This document shows, piece by piece, positions 36,396 to 48,180 of a stretch of DNA of 64,000 nucleotides. The position numbers were made by a program, and so were the translations under genes. Numbering within the stretch: the stretch's first letter is position 1; every line of letters begins with the position of its first letter. The stretch spans positions 558,001-622,000 of the forward strand of contig JAVSML010000039.1 of the NCBI GenBank assembly GCA_038503035.1. The letters run 5' to 3'. The stretch is from Crocodylus rhombifer. Taxonomy: Eukaryota > Chordata > Crocodylia > Crocodylidae. A model generated the notes under the pieces. It saw nothing but the letters and a program-made list of their open reading frames with translations. It was not told the origin of the DNA and did no database searches.

Positions 36396-37039
36396 GGACA
36401 GACATTAAAAAAGCCTGAGCCTGAATTGATTCAATCTTTGCAGGTTAGTCTAACCAGGCTAGGCTAAATCACTTTGTAATTGCATAGACATCCCATACCT
36501 GCAAACACATGCCTGCAGTGGCTCAGGCTAGGGTTTTATCACCCTAAAATAGTGTTTAACACCCCATTAAGAAAGCAACAGAGGGACATTACCAGATACC
36601 TGTTGATTCTGCCTATTAATTCTACCTATTGACTCAGCACAGACCATAGCCAGCATGTGGTCTGCTAGCTAATACACAGACACCTTTCAGCAAGGCAGAG
36701 GGAAGGGGAGAATTCCTGCTTAGCAGGGAGTGATGAAGGATGGGGGGAGCAGCTGCAGTCTCTGCCATAGCTGCAGCCAGGGAGCAGAGGGGAGGCCCAG
36801 AGAGCATGCCGGGATGCTGTGGGTGTCTGGTTTATCTTAAACCGGTAAGGGGTCTGGGACAAACACTGCATAACCCAGTTTGACTCAAATCAGTCAATTC
36901 TGATATTACATTCAACCAGGTTTATCTCAAACCGGTTTTAGCTATTTCCAAACTGGCTTATGCTCACCGAACATCTGTTCTGTTACTAGTTTAAACCAGT
37001 TTTTGATCACTTAAACCAGTCTATGTATAATGTCTGCCC
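36396..37039 (+). mobile_element. TIR element (family 2, short copy)
   Basis: The left end is GGACAGACATTAAAAAAG and the right end, reverse-complemented, GGGCAGACATTATACATAG, about 18 of 23 positions identical over the extended end. The flanks are TAT (36,393-36,395) and TAG (37,040-37,042). It shares both termini with the long copy at 7,621-8,793 but has a different, shorter middle. There is no transposase. The 3-bp TA-rich flank favours a PIF/Harbinger-like origin (inference). Confidence 0.72.
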
Positions 37040-37528
37040 TAGCCATAGTCACTCAGGGCTGGGAAAATGTTCATTATGAAAATGATCTCCCTGAACAACC
37101 CTATGTGGATTTTAAAGAGCCTATTACAGAGAGAAAGGCAGGGGGCACTGCTACTACAGCCTGTTTCCCATACCTGGCTTGCAGCTCCAGGAGCAGCCTG
37201 ATGTGCACTAGCTGGCTTGTCCCTTTCTTGCTGCTAGATTACTGTAGTGCATTCCACATGGGGTTACTCTTGATAAACTTGGACACCTTCCTGTTTGGAC
37301 AAGCATTTAGCCAGCAAGGCTAAACTGGGATATTGGCAGGGGGAGGGTGCAGTATTAGATTTCACTATAAAATTCTACTTGCTAAACAGCAAAATTTGAC
37401 CTGATTAATACACACAAGAGTGGAAGGGATAAAGGATCTACTACAAAGTACTTATTGTGGTTCTTGGACTTCTTTGAAATTATGCACTTAGCCATTAGGT
37501 TCATACTCCTGATCTATAGCACAGCTTT
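37040..37528. other. stretch without recognisable gene
   Basis: The 97-codon frame at 37,030-37,323 has no recognisable domain and starts inside the preceding transposon. I see nothing else. Confidence 0.4.
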
Positions 37529-38496
37529 AGAATCATAGAAAATTAGGGTTGAAAGGGACATCAGGAGGTCATCTAGTACAATCCCCTTTTCAAACCGGAA
37601 ACTTCCCCACTACATCATCCCATCAAAGGCTTTGTCTATCCAGGTCTTAAAAACCTCCAAGGATGGAGGTTCCACCACCTCTCTGGGTAACCTGTTCCAG
37701 TGTTTTACTATGCTCCTAGTGAGAGAATTTTTCCTAATATCTAACCTAAACTTCTCTTGTTGCAATTTTGAGTCCATTGCTCCTTGTTCTGTCATCTGCC
37801 ACCACTGAGAACAGTTTAGCTCCATCCTCTTTCAAACCCCCCTCCAGGTAGTTGAAGGCTGCTATTAAATCCCCTCTTAGCCTCTTCTTTTGTAGAATAA
37901 ATAAGCCCAATTCCCTCAGTCTTTCCTCATAAGTCATGTGCCCCAGCCCCCTCACCATTTCTGTTGCCCTCCACTGAACTCTCTCCAATTTGTCCACATC
38001 CTTTCTGTAATGGAGACCTAACACTGGACACAGTACTCCAGATGTAGCCTCACCCATGCCAAATAAAGGGGAAGAATCATGTTCCTCAATCTGCTGGCAA
38101 CACTCCTACCCATGTAACCCAGTATCCCATTAGCCTTTTTTGCAACAAGGGCACACTGCTGGCTCATATTCAGCTTCTTGTCCACTGTAACCCCCAACTC
38201 CTTTTCTGTGGAGCTGCTGCTTAGTCAGTTGGTCTGCAGCCTGTACCAGTATGTGGGATCATCCATCCCAAGCACAGGACTTTGTACTTGTCCTCATTGA
38301 ACTTTGTGAGATTTCTTTTGGTCAGTTCTCCAATTTTTCTAGGTCTCTCTGAATCCAAGCCTGACCCTCCAGCATATCTACTGCTCCCCCCATCTTGGGG
38401 TCATCCACAAACTTGCTTAGGGTACACTCCATCCCATCTTCCAGATCGTTGGTGAAGATATAGAACAGAAACATCCCCAGGACCAAACCCTTTACT
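37529..38496 (-). mobile_element. CR1 LINE, minus strand, about 1 kb
   Basis: The 3' end is at 37,529 (AGAATCATAGAAAATTAGGG on the plus strand). On the minus strand the ORF2 C-terminal region is readable: [56 protein letters not shown], then RLPREVVEPPSLEVFKTW. The 5' truncation falls near 38,496, just inside the reverse transcriptase region. Frameshifts and stops make it inactive. Confidence 0.92.
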
Positions 38497-39845
38497 ATAA
38501 TTCTGTATATTGGCTACGCAATCTCATTGATATTATGTATGCAGATGCACATAACTTTGCTCAATCTCTGTTATAGTAGTTTACCCTTTAATGCCTCACT
38601 GGGTAAGTGGCTCAATCTATGCTTCTCAAGCAATGGTGTGACTAGGGTGGGACAACTGGATCTGTAACCTGGGCTGATTTGGTGGGGGCAGATGGGAGGA
38701 GCAGGGAAAAATGGCTGCTTTTGCTGCCACACAGTTGTGCAATATGACAGCAACTGGAAGCTGCACTGGACACCTGGCTGCATTGTTACACCCCTGTTCT
38801 CAAGTTGTCCTAAATGCAGAGAAATCTCAAGTGCATCTTCCAACAAAGCCATAAACATTCTTGACTCTCATATTCTTCTTGAAAAGAAATGGCTAAACAG
38901 GCATCCACATTTCTGCTGGGAGTAATGTGCATGGAAACCCTTTGTCTCAAGCTTCCCCCTTCCTCTCCCCCCAAATGATCTCTGGGGTTTTCAATTCTTT
39001 CCTTACCAGCACTTGATTGCACCGTGAACTTTTCAAGTTACCACAGGGATTATCACTCTATCTTTGACAGAAAAGATAACCACACAGTCTCCCTAAACTA
39101 TTCTATCACTCATAAAATCCTGAATGAGTTACAATATGGAGTTAAGACAGTGTGCTGTATATGGGGTCAAAAGTTAAATTGTATGTTCCTCTAGCCCCTC
39201 CATATACATTTTCTTTTGAGCAGGTCAAGATTTTTTTCCTGATAAGATCAAAGTGTAATTTTGCCTGTATGCCAACTGTTTGTTATGAAAGCAACAACAG
39301 AAACTGAAGTACAAACCTTAAACTAGTTTACATTTGATTTTTAGCACACTGCCCTTCCACTCTTCACAGATGGCAGTTATTGCAGTATTATTTTAAGTGC
39401 CAACAGTATTGTAATCATTACATTGAAATGTTGACACTTTGTTCCCATGCAGAGGGCTGTAAATTCAAGGCCTTTTCTCTGTGCCTAAACATGGAAATTA
39501 ATTACGGAGACTATTTTGTACTAGGCATTCTTGATTTTCTCTTTAATACATGTGTATAATCACCATTATTTGCTACCAAATCACTGGAGAAGAGTGCCTT
39601 TAACAGCTTCTAGTGTCTGGGACATCCTTTGTCACTTCACATTGTGAACTATCTCATGCTGAAAATTTGCACTCTTACATCTTGTGACATAGTATGAATC
39701 TGCTTTCTATGATAATATTTAACACAGACAATTTAATGAGGACTACAGGCTTCTTCAGTAATGACTGCATATCCTATAGCTCACCATCCTATGCTTTACT
39801 TTAATTGTGTCATTTAGAGACAGAGATTCCCTTAGGGTCTGCTTA
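38497..39845. other. stretch without recognisable gene or repeat
   Basis: AT-rich, unique-looking from about 39,000 to 39,830; no element ends and no long frame with a domain. Confidence 0.45.
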
Positions 39846-39849
39846 ACAG

Positions 39850-40882
39850 CTAATAATACAGTTAGAGAGATGAGGGGATGCAGAGCCAGTCATGGATGTG
39901 CTCTGGCCGCATGCCAGCCTCCCTCTCCCCCTCCCCTGGGCAGGCGGCATGTGTGCAGCCCGCACATGGCGGGCACCACCATACTGTGCCCCCCATTGCT
40001 TGCCCACAAATCTCCCCCGCAGAGGGGCATCCATGCCTTCAACCCCTGGCCCTGCTCCCAGCTGTGATGTGCTGCCTGGGGCCGGCAACACCCCCCTACT
40101 CCCTCAGCCTCCAACCATCTTCCCCCACCCTGCCCCACAGCCCCCAAGCCCCACTTACCTCTAGGATCCAGGGGTGAAGGGCATGGCTCTGCGGTGGCAG
40201 TGCTTGCCCGCAAAGCCCCGCCAGCCTGCATATAGCCTCCACCACCCCACACTGTCACAGAACCATGCAGGCAGTTGTGGGACATGCCGCTGCATGCAAG
40301 CATTTCACCTCCCAGCCGGGCAGCATGCTATGGCCCACACACAGTGGTAGCCACCGCACCACCACAGCCTGTGCCACTTGCCCGCAAAGCCATGCAGGTG
40401 GCTGTGGGATGGTAGCACAGGTTGCAGTGGCACAGTTGCGGTGGTGGCCTCTATGTGCAAACCTGTCAGGCCAGCCGGCATGTGCATAGCCCACAGAGTG
40501 GCACCTCTGCCCTCAACTCCGGCCCTGCTCCTGGGAGTGGGCACAGGGACACACTCCCCACTGTTCTCGATCTACCCCCCAGCACCTTCCCTTTCCCCTG
40601 CCCTGCCCCACCCCTTTCCCCCACACACAATTACCTCCTGGGGTGGGTGTCAGTGTCTGTGTCTGCATATCAGTGCCTGTGGGTCTGGGGGCTGTTGCAA
40701 GGGGCATCAGAAGGGCTGTTGAGACTGTGGGGGGGGGGCAGTGCAGGGCACCAGCAGTGCTGGGGGAGGCTGTCGGGGGGGGTCTTTCATTTTTATCATG
40801 GATTTGCAGTTTTTAATCAGAGAATCTGCAATTTTTAATCAGAGAATCTGCAATTTTTAATTGGAAAAAATCAGGATCCCTG
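39850..40882. mobile_element. GC-rich element with internal duplications, hAT-like right end
   Basis: The interior is very GC-rich and built from diverged repeats: a part at about 40,035-40,170 (CAACCCCTGGCCCTGCTCCC, later CCACCCTGCCCCACAG) is echoed at about 40,515-40,640 (CAACTCCGGCCCTGCTCC, CCCTGCCCCACCC). The right end, reverse-complemented, reads CAGGGATCCTGATTTTTTCC, a hAT-style CAGGGATC end. I could not find the matching left end or a target octamer, so the left boundary is composition-based. Long frames on both strands here reflect GC bias. Confidence 0.45.
40806..40868 (+). repeat. 22-bp tandem repeat, about 2.6 copies
   Basis: Units start at 40,806, 40,828 and 40,850 and read GCAATTTTTAATCAGAGAAT plus CT, with one G/A difference in the first unit; the third diverges after 12 bases. 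The array lies just inside the right end of the GC-rich element and looks like a subterminal repeat of it. Confidence 0.8.
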
Positions 40883-42735
40883 CTCATGACCAATCTTCCT
40901 GAATCTTCTTTGCAGGGCTCTGGCTCCAGAGCCTTCAGCAGTGGGCAGAATGAAAGGAGCATTAGCTAGAGTTTTCTGCTGCTGAGGAAAGGTGTCACCT
41001 CATTTTTTTTGCTGCAGGTGCCTATGCTGAGCAGTCAAAAGAACTGCTTTCGATGGCAAAAAGATGGGGTAATGTCTCCCCCATTAGCAGTGAACTCCAG
41101 CTACTCTCCCTGCATTGCCATAAATTGCCACATGACAGAACTACATTCATGCACACTTTCCTGCACCACCACTGGAGCTGAAGTTGGAGGATGCAAGAGG
41201 AGGAGGAGTGGGGCACCAGAGGATGAGGCTTCCTTAGGGCTCATACCCTGTGTGCCCACCCATCCTTCTGTTAGTGATTTGCTCCGGAGGAAACTTTCCC
41301 CAGGACAAATAATTAATCACCTGTATGTAAATGTTTTAAGGCAGCATCTGTGGCAATCTTTTTGTTTTGGGTCTCTACAGAGTCTACCGCAGCTGAAACC
41401 TAATCTATGACCAGATCTTCCAATTGCTACTACAATGTCCAAACTAATGTATTTACTTGGAGGTTAATGAACCTTCCTCTGGAAAAGCTAGTTACAGGTC
41501 ACTGCTGATGACAAGATACTGGACTAGATACACCACTGATATGCTCTAGCATGCAAGTTTCTTTGGTCCCACTTGGGGTTCTAGGACTCTTACTTTTTCA
41601 TAATTAGAACAAAACATATTCTGTATACTATTTCCAACCTTCGGTTTTCTCAAAATTCCATAGTATGGTAAATTCCAGCATGTCTGTTTATATATAATCT
41701 TGCATTTAATTCTCAGTTAGTATTCCTTTCCCATAGGAAAGAAGCTTGTTTTGTTTTGTTTTCTGAGGTTTTTTTAAGGGTGGTAAAACTAATGAAATGA
41801 AAGAACTGAAGTGACTCATTCATCAGCTGAACTAGTCTTCCATATTACTGCTTTGTATGTGAGAGCTATTGCATGGAAAAAGAGAGAGGCAATGAATAGA
41901 ATTAGTGTCTAACTAATACCAAAGTATTAGGTGGCTCCCTATCACCAAAACAGCAATAAACTCTCATGGTACAGTAATATGTGCGTGGTAGCCTATGACA
42001 CATCATCACTGCCTACATTAGAACAGCAAAAATGCTTTGTTCTCTGATGTCATAAGCTTTGAGTCCCAGCTGGGGATTTATTGACTCAGCTACAATGAAC
42101 TGCTGTGAGTTTCCTTCCAAAAGGAGAAGTGGAATAAAACAGAAAGGCTTTCTCTTTTCCATGTCACTTCAGAAGTGCTTAATACCAGGAAATGTTTTCC
42201 CACTGGGGCAGAAATATTACAGCTGTTGAAATTGAGAAGTTATGCCTGAATGCACATGCTAGTCATTTTACTAAATACACATGTATTTATTCCTAGATCA
42301 TTCTGGTTTAAATAACATTTCTGAAAGCTAAAGCTATAAAATATGGGTATTTGGAGCTTCTCGTTGCTCAGTGCTTTTACAAATATGGTCATTTATTTAG
42401 GTTCCCAAGTATGGATTCAGGCATCATAAATATGAAGCATCTAATTTTTTAAAATACTTTACAGCAACAGCTATGTGAATTTTTATAGATGTGCAAAATA
42501 TACTGTCCATAGAAAAGAAGTGTTGTTTCTTAAAAAAAAAAAGACACCCCAAAACAACAACAACAACAAACCGGTTCACACAATCATACTGAAAACTATA
42601 ATTCTGTACTCCTCAGGACTGGTATGAATACAGAACAGCAGGTATAGGGCTGAGAAATCAATTCTGGCATCAGAACCCAGAATTAGGACAGCTGTAGAGG
42701 CAGTTTTGTCATTGCTGTTATGTTTTAAAACCTGA
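40883..42735. other. stretch without recognisable gene
   Basis: Mostly AT-rich unique sequence. The 133-codon frame at 41,009-41,410 has no recognised domain. A short (CAA)n run sits at 42,554-42,569. No element ends seen. Confidence 0.4.
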
Positions 42736-42739
42736 CAAT

Positions 42740-42823
42740 CTGGGTGATGATCTCAATGCACTTTACATCAATTAAGAGATAGGAAAGCATTACTATTTCA
42801 CTATTAAGCATGGAGAAACCGAG
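42740..42823 (+). repeat. MIR-type SINE, left part (interrupted)
   Basis: This resembles the MIR run from the CACTTTACATCAATTAA region to ATTACTATTTCACTATTAAG and GGAGAAACCGAG. The sequence stops at the boundary of a DNA transposon and resumes at 43,944 with CTGGCTTGTCTAAGGTCACA, the next part of MIR. The two parts were one element. Confidence 0.65.
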
Positions 42824-43943
42824 GGCCCCTCTACATGTGCAGGTAAAGGCACGATGGAATGTAATGCATGATACCACAGGGTGTATCTACACATGCCATT
42901 AATGCATAGCAATGAGCCCCAGAGCTTCTTGGTCCTGGGAAGCTCCGTGGCACACCATTTATGTGTGTGCCCATGGCACACTGAGCCAGGGTGGAGGAGC
43001 CTTGGTTGTTGGGGGTCCCAGAGGCTGCTCCAACCAGGCTCAGTGTGCCATGGAAGCACTGGCTAGGGCTAAAGGGTGCTAGGCAGTGGGGCAAGCTGGC
43101 AGGCAGTCCCTGCACTGAAGAACACGTGTGCCCCAGACAGCTGGGTCAGCGTTTACACATGTACTGCTGTGCATGAACAAACTCCGCAGCAGAGTAGTAT
43201 TTGTATTTACAAGTACTGCCCTGCTGCAGAGTTTATTAGTTTTCTTTGCCCTAATAGTGGCATATGTGTAGACACTGAGATGTTTACTGCAGAACTAGTT
43301 AGCTCCACAATAAAGTTTTGTGCAGATGTGCCCACAAGTGCATCTCCTGCCATGCACATGTGGCATGGCAAGAGGTGTGATTGTGAGATCACACATTAGA
43401 TCTCATTGCACCTTATCCCTGGAGCAGAGGTTGCCTGGGGAAGCCTGATGGGGCTTGGTGGGGCTCGCAGTGGGGGCAGTGTTTCCTGCACTGCACCCAC
43501 TGCAAGCCCTGCATCTGAATTTGGCTGCAAGGCTCACAGCAGGGGCAGCATAGGGAACACTGCAGCTGCTGTGAGTCCTGCATCTCATGAGGATCACATA
43601 GATGGCAGCGTTCTCCCTGCTGTCCCCACTGCAAGCCCCACAGCTGACAATACTGCCACGTATGAGTCTTGTCAGCTGAGGGACTGGCTTCATATGACAC
43701 CTTGCTGTGCCTGGGAGCCCCTCAGTTGATGGGACTCCCAGCCACTGGGGAGCACTTGGTCATCCATTCAATTAATGTAGTGATTAGAACAAGCTACAAA
43801 GTCATTAAACTTTTTTTTGGAATAACTTTGTAGCTTATTGTTTGTTTTATCATGCTATTAATTGGTCAAACATGTAGCTAAGTCACAGCTAGTTATGAGT
43901 AGCTGGTTAATCACACCTTAAGTGTAATATGTAGAGGGGGGCC
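42824..43943. mobile_element. DNA transposon inserted in a MIR (outer element)
   Basis: The left end is GGCCCCTCTACATGTGC and the right end, reverse-complemented, GGCCCCCCTCTACATATTAC, matching with a 2-nt length difference. Flanks of the CGAG/TGAA type are compatible with a 3-4 bp duplication of the MIR target. It contains a complete smaller element at 42,879-43,333 and a GC-rich part with GCAAG/CTGCATCT words around 43,430-43,700. No transposase is recognisable. Confidence 0.65.
42879..43333 (-). mobile_element. GGG/CCC-ended transposon copy B, nested
   Basis: The ends are GGGTGTATCTACACATG and, reverse-complemented from the right, GGGCACATCTGCACAAAAC. The flanking trinucleotide ACA is present on both sides (42,876-42,878 and 43,334-43,336). 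The right 240 bp is the inverse of the left part of the element at 4,972, including the TGGAGCTAACTAGTT and ACCCAGCTGTCTGGGGC-type phrases. It lies within the 42,824-43,943 element, so it inserted later. Non-autonomous. Confidence 0.72.
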
Positions 43944-44050
43944 TGAACACCAAAAAAATTCTGGCTTGTCTAAGGTCACAAGCAAAATCATTATCAGTCA
44001 GGAAAAGAAACTAGATGTCCTAGTCATTGGACTTATAAAGGCCACCCTCT
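43944..44050 (+). repeat. MIR-type SINE, right part (interrupted)
   Basis: CTTGTCTAAGGTCACAAGCA followed by a decayed CAGTCAGGAAAAGAAACTAG and ATGTCCTAGTC is the 3' half of MIR. It continues the fragment that stops at 42,823. Confidence 0.65.
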
Positions 44051-44084
44051 CCCTTAGCTCCCAAACTCTGACACTCATTCATTG

Positions 44085-44220
44085 TATAGTTGTGAGACTG
44101 TCACTTAACCACTTTGTGATTTGCTTTCCTCCCTTTGTAAAATGAATATGTAAACTTAGTTCATCCCACAAAAGTATTGTGATGCTTAATTAATATTCAA
44201 TGAGTGTTCAGAGATCCCTG
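44085..44220 (-). repeat. MIR-type SINE, minus strand
   Basis: The plus strand reads GACTGTCACTTAACCACTTT, then GATTTGCTTTCCTCCCTTTG, TAAAATGAATATG and AGTATTGTGATGCTTAATTA. This is the reverse complement of the MIR core (the usual form is CACTTAACCTCTCTGTGCCTC, then TGTAAAATGGGGATAATA). Confidence 0.75.
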
Positions 44221-44944
44221 GCCAGAAATGATTTTAATTACTTCTGATTATCAAGGTCAATACGCATCAGCTAAAGTCAAAAGAACACTGAATCATCTAA
44301 GACTTCAGCACTTGTCATTCTGTCCTTTTGTCTAAATAATATACTGCAAGTTTAAATATTCCCTCTTCTACCAGCAGAATCTCAGAACAAAATAAATGTG
44401 GGGAGAAGCAGCTTGGAGATCTGGAAAGGGAGAAGGGACAAAATAGATCAGGAACAGTAAGAAACGTTCTCATATATGATCAAGAATTTGAATAGGAAGG
44501 AATGATTTGACAGGTAGAGAGAACACAAGGACAGGGCTTGATCATGATTTGATCATGAATTTGGATGAAGGTAAAGGCCCCATGGCGATGCAGTAGAAGT
44601 ACACAATAGAAATAGATCAAGGTCTAGAGGTGATGTAAACTGGTGACATAATGTTCTGCATAAAAATCAGGAAAAGGCCAGAAATAAATATAAAAAATGT
44701 AACTTAGGTGTACAGGGAGCTTCTCCTTCCCCATTCATAACTATACTACTGCCTACCTACCACATACAGGTGTTGTAAAGTGCTTGGAGACCATCAGGTG
44801 AAGGGTCAAAAAAGGTCAAATTAAACAGAATCTTTAGTCTTTCTACTGGCACCCATTCCACAGTTCAATCAGTACCAGGTTAGACTCACTAAGCAGGGTC
44901 CAAGCACACTGCAGGAAAAACTACTAACAGTTGTGTTTAATATA
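44221..44944. other. stretch without recognisable gene
   Basis: Unique-looking. A short piece at 44,745-44,800 (CTACCTACCACATACAGGTG, then TTGTAAAGTGCTTGGA) resembles the tail end of a reversed MIR. Nothing else was recognised. Confidence 0.4.
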
Positions 44945-44952
44945 ACATAGGC

Positions 44953-45274
44953 CAGTGGTGCTCAACTTTTTGGCCCTGAAAGCCAAATGAATGGGATGGG
45001 GCTGGTCCATGGGCTAAATCAAGTCCCATGCACCTGGATGAGGCCCTGGAGCCCAGCAATGTCCCCCTCTGACCCTACATGTCTGGATTGGTCCCTGGAG
45101 CCAGCACTGTTCCCTCCTACTAGGATTGGTTCCCAGGGGCCTTGCACTGTCCCTCCTTTCCCCAGCATGTATGAATTGGGCCCTGGGCCCACTCCTGCCA
45201 TGGGGAGCCATGCTGGCTGGATGGCATGGGGATGCAGGCCAAATCTAGCCTACAAGATGTGGATTGAACCCCTG
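44953..45274. mobile_element. hAT-like MITE with GC-rich interior
   Basis: The left end is CAGTGGTGCTCAACTTTTTG and the right end, reverse-complemented, CAGGGGTTCAATCC. The flanking octamers are ACATAGGC (44,945-44,952) and GCATAGAA (45,275-45,282), 5 of 8 identical with the central CATAG conserved. The CAGTGGTNCTCAA ends are hAT-like. No coding capacity; the frames here follow GC bias. Confidence 0.7.
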
Positions 45275-45474
45275 GCATAGAAGCTTCCTATTTTAGTGAC
45301 CTTGACTTCAATAAGTGTTCCATCCACTATGGCCTGGTCTACCAATCCAACTATTATGGTCAGGCATGTGATTTTTCTTTTCTTTTTTTTCTGTTTTCTT
45401 AATATCAAAACAGTTATACTAGTAACAGCCCTAGGGCGAGTATAAGTGGCAACATAAATGCAATTACACACATA

Positions 45475-45695
45475 GGGTCAGATCCTCCTCTACCACTTAG
45501 GTGCCTAAGTGTGATCTTATTCCACCATACTTGAGGCCTTGGCAAACTGTAATATGAAATGTGGTTGGGTTCGCCTTCTCATTGCTGACAGCTAAATAGA
45601 TACAAAAATAGATTCATTAATAGACTTGCAAATACTCCAGGAGGCTAACGTAGGATACCACTTAGGCACCTAGAAGATTAAGTAGGATCTGGCCC
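45475..45695. mobile_element. GGG/CCC-ended MITE with 3-bp duplication
   Basis: The left end reads GGGTCAGATCCTCCTC and the right end, reverse-complemented, GGGCCAGATCCTACTT. Both continue with TTAGGTGCCTAAGTG or TAGGTGCCTAAGTGG, giving an imperfect inverted repeat of about 45 bp. The flanking ATA is identical on both sides (45,472-45,474 and 45,696-45,698). At 221 bp it has no coding capacity. Confidence 0.82.
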
Positions 45696-45698
45696 ATA

Positions 45699-46587
45699 AC
45701 ATTTCTTTCCTTTCCCATTTGAGGACAGCTATACTAACACAAACACATTGGTATTGCCATAACGATGTCCGCACTCAGGATATTGTACCACCTAAACTGT
45801 GCCAATATGTGGTTAAACTTTCTAGGCTTCTCAGCTTATTCCAATCATTGTAATTGTAGTAGCAAGGTACAGTGGAGCTAAGGGTCGAGCTCTATGTTTA
45901 AACTGAACCTGAGTAAATCATTTAATAAATTATCTAAACATGTTCTTAATTTAAATCATTATGGTTTTCCAAACCCAAACGTTTCATTTTACAGTCCTTT
46001 TCATTCATGCAGCTTTGAAATTTCTCTGCATATTTCACTTGTCAAAAAAGCCAAACCCATCTCTGATGTATCCACAGTGATCTTAAGGAGGTTACAGCCA
46101 AGATGAACGTGGCCCAGTAAGGTCAAATATTTTTTTGCCATCAGTTGCCCATGGACCTTTTCAAAACAGGGCCTGCAAAAGCAGCTTAGTACAACTCAAG
46201 ACTTACATGAGTCTTTCATAAAATCTCTGCATTGACAAGTTGCTAGATAATTCTCTAGCTGGAAAGTGAAGGGAAAACTCAACTGGCAAGGAGTTCAAGG
46301 ATGTGGGTGAGGAGAGTGTCTGGTGCTCAGTGGGGCCAAGGGGCAGGTTCTCTCCTGAACTGCAATTTGATTGGAGCAAGGGGAGGTAGGGTACATCCAG
46401 GAACTTCTCATAGCTCCTAACTCTTACCAGCTACTATAGGCAGGCTCCGGATCTGGCTGTGGCAAGAACTGCATCAGTCTGGGGAAATGTGTATCTTGTA
46501 CAAGCTGCATATGGCCTTTATTTATGGAACCATGTGGCACTTGAGTATTGATGGAATTCAGCTACCCTCTCTCCCTGCCCTGATGTC
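45699..46587. other. stretch without recognisable gene or repeat
   Basis: Unique-looking; reading frames under 75 codons with no domains. Confidence 0.45.
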
Positions 46588-47002
46588 CAGGGCCAACCTT
46601 GCAGGTGGGCCACGTGGACAACTGCCCAGGCCACCATGGTCAGGGAGCACCACTCACACACATGCACACCACACGTGATCAGCACACACTCACAGTAGTG
46701 TTCTCGCTCCGCGGCATCCCACTCAACCCTTGTCCCAGGCAGGAGGAGTGGTGCCTAGCCCAGCCTGTCCCCCACCTCCAGTTGCTGCTCAGGAAGATAA
46801 CCATCCTGCTCTGGTCCACCCAGTTTGCTCCCCCACAGCAGCAGCAGTGCCTGTCTGCAGAGAAGCAAGTCTCCCAATCCAGCTCAGCAGCTCCCCCTGG
46901 GGCTTTATTTCTGAAACTTTTGCTAAAACTACTAAATATTGGAAGAAAAGGAACAAAAATATGAGTTCAGACAAGGTACCATTTTCCCTAAAGCCAGCCC
47001 TG
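46588..47002 (+). mobile_element. hAT-like GC-rich element (family 3, copy 2)
   Basis: The left end is CAGGGCCAACCTTGCAGG and the right end, reverse-complemented, CAGGGCTGGCTTTAGGG. The body follows the copy at 18,244 in order: GGGCCACGTGGACAACTGCC, a CA-rich stretch, CCTAGCCCAGCCTGTC, CAGTTGCTGCTCAGGA and a 3' ACCATTTTCCCTAAAG. Immediately flanking octamers do not match. A CCTGATGT direct repeat at 46,579 and 47,009 is offset by six bases and may be fortuitous. Confidence 0.65.
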
Positions 47003-48180
47003 ATATCTCCTGATGTGATCCTAGATACAAGGATGAAGAGAATTACTATGCATTCTCTGTTACCACATACTCAACAGAGTCATTTGATGGAAAATTTGCA
47101 TAAGGGCATGAGGCCCAAAGACAGCTGGTTGAATTGGATCCTAAAAATTGAGCTTTCTGGCCTTTCTTACCCAGTGAACTCTCCTGCTAACTCAACAGAA
47201 CCAACTATCTATTGCATTTTAAGAGCTTCTGACAAACAACATAGCTCATACATCTTACTAACACAAAGCATTTTTTTTTAGATTTCCTCTTACCCAGTTC
47301 CAACTGGAGTAGCAAGTGTGGCCAAGTGGCAACCAACACTCTTAGCTTTTGGGTAGTCCTGCTCTAGTGACTGGTCTGCACCACCTCTCTCACTAATGAC
47401 TGCAGCAGAAGGAACTTTTAAGGGCGGGGGGGGGAAACAAGATAGACACCATCTCAGCTAGTAAGGATGAACGCGGAGACAATGGTCATTCACTTTCTCT
47501 CTTCTATGCTGCCCTAACGGGCTGGCACAAAAAACATCAGTGTCTGAGTGAAGAATACATTCACATCTCTTTAATCCATTCCCAACTAAATCCCCATCAT
47601 TATCTGCAGCCAGCAGTACATATAATTAAAGGGTTTATTTTTGTGTTACAAAACTTCTCTGTAATTATAGAGTATTTGTAAAGTGCAGCATTCCTGTAAG
47701 TATGTTTGAAGAAGCAGGGCTCTCTATTTTCTGTCTCCCATCATATCACCTACATGTTCCTTTCCACCCTCATATGCCCACTTGCCGTTAGCTCTGCATA
47801 TACAGCTCACTTTACATAAAGGTAAAAAAAATGGCTTGTTAAGTAACTTTGCTGCTCTTTGAGCCATGAAGCCTGTTAGTGTGAAATCTGGCCTTGTGCC
47901 ATCATTCTTATGCATAAAGCTGAGCCACTGAAGTTTAAAATGTAGTGCTTTTAAGTGGAGTTCAGAGCAGGGAGAAGTTTTCTAAAGAAGTTATAGTTTT
48001 CTGTCAGGTGCATCACTGTAAGCTGAAATTCTTTATTCTGGGCAGATAGAACAATTGAAATTCAGGATCCCAATAGAGGCTGTAATAGAGGTTTGAGAGT
48101 TTGAACTCCCTTTGTTCCTTTTGGATTCCCCTGTTTGGAATAAGGATTATTCTGTGTCCTAAACAAAGAGGTGAAAACTA
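47003..48180. other. stretch without recognisable gene or repeat
   Basis: AT-rich unique-looking sequence with a G-run at 47,426-47,435. Nothing recognised. Confidence 0.45.

Noticed and set aside
39807..40838. Many overlapping frames of 75-138 codons
   Set aside because: They occur on both strands in all frames and follow from high GC and few stop codons.
46579..47016. CCTGATGT as a target duplication for the element at 46,588
   Set aside because: It is offset six bases from the right terminus and could be chance; immediate flanks do not match.
46730..47281. 183-codon plus-strand frame
   Set aside because: It lies mostly within the GC-rich hAT-like element and has no domain; it is overlapped by other frames of similar length.
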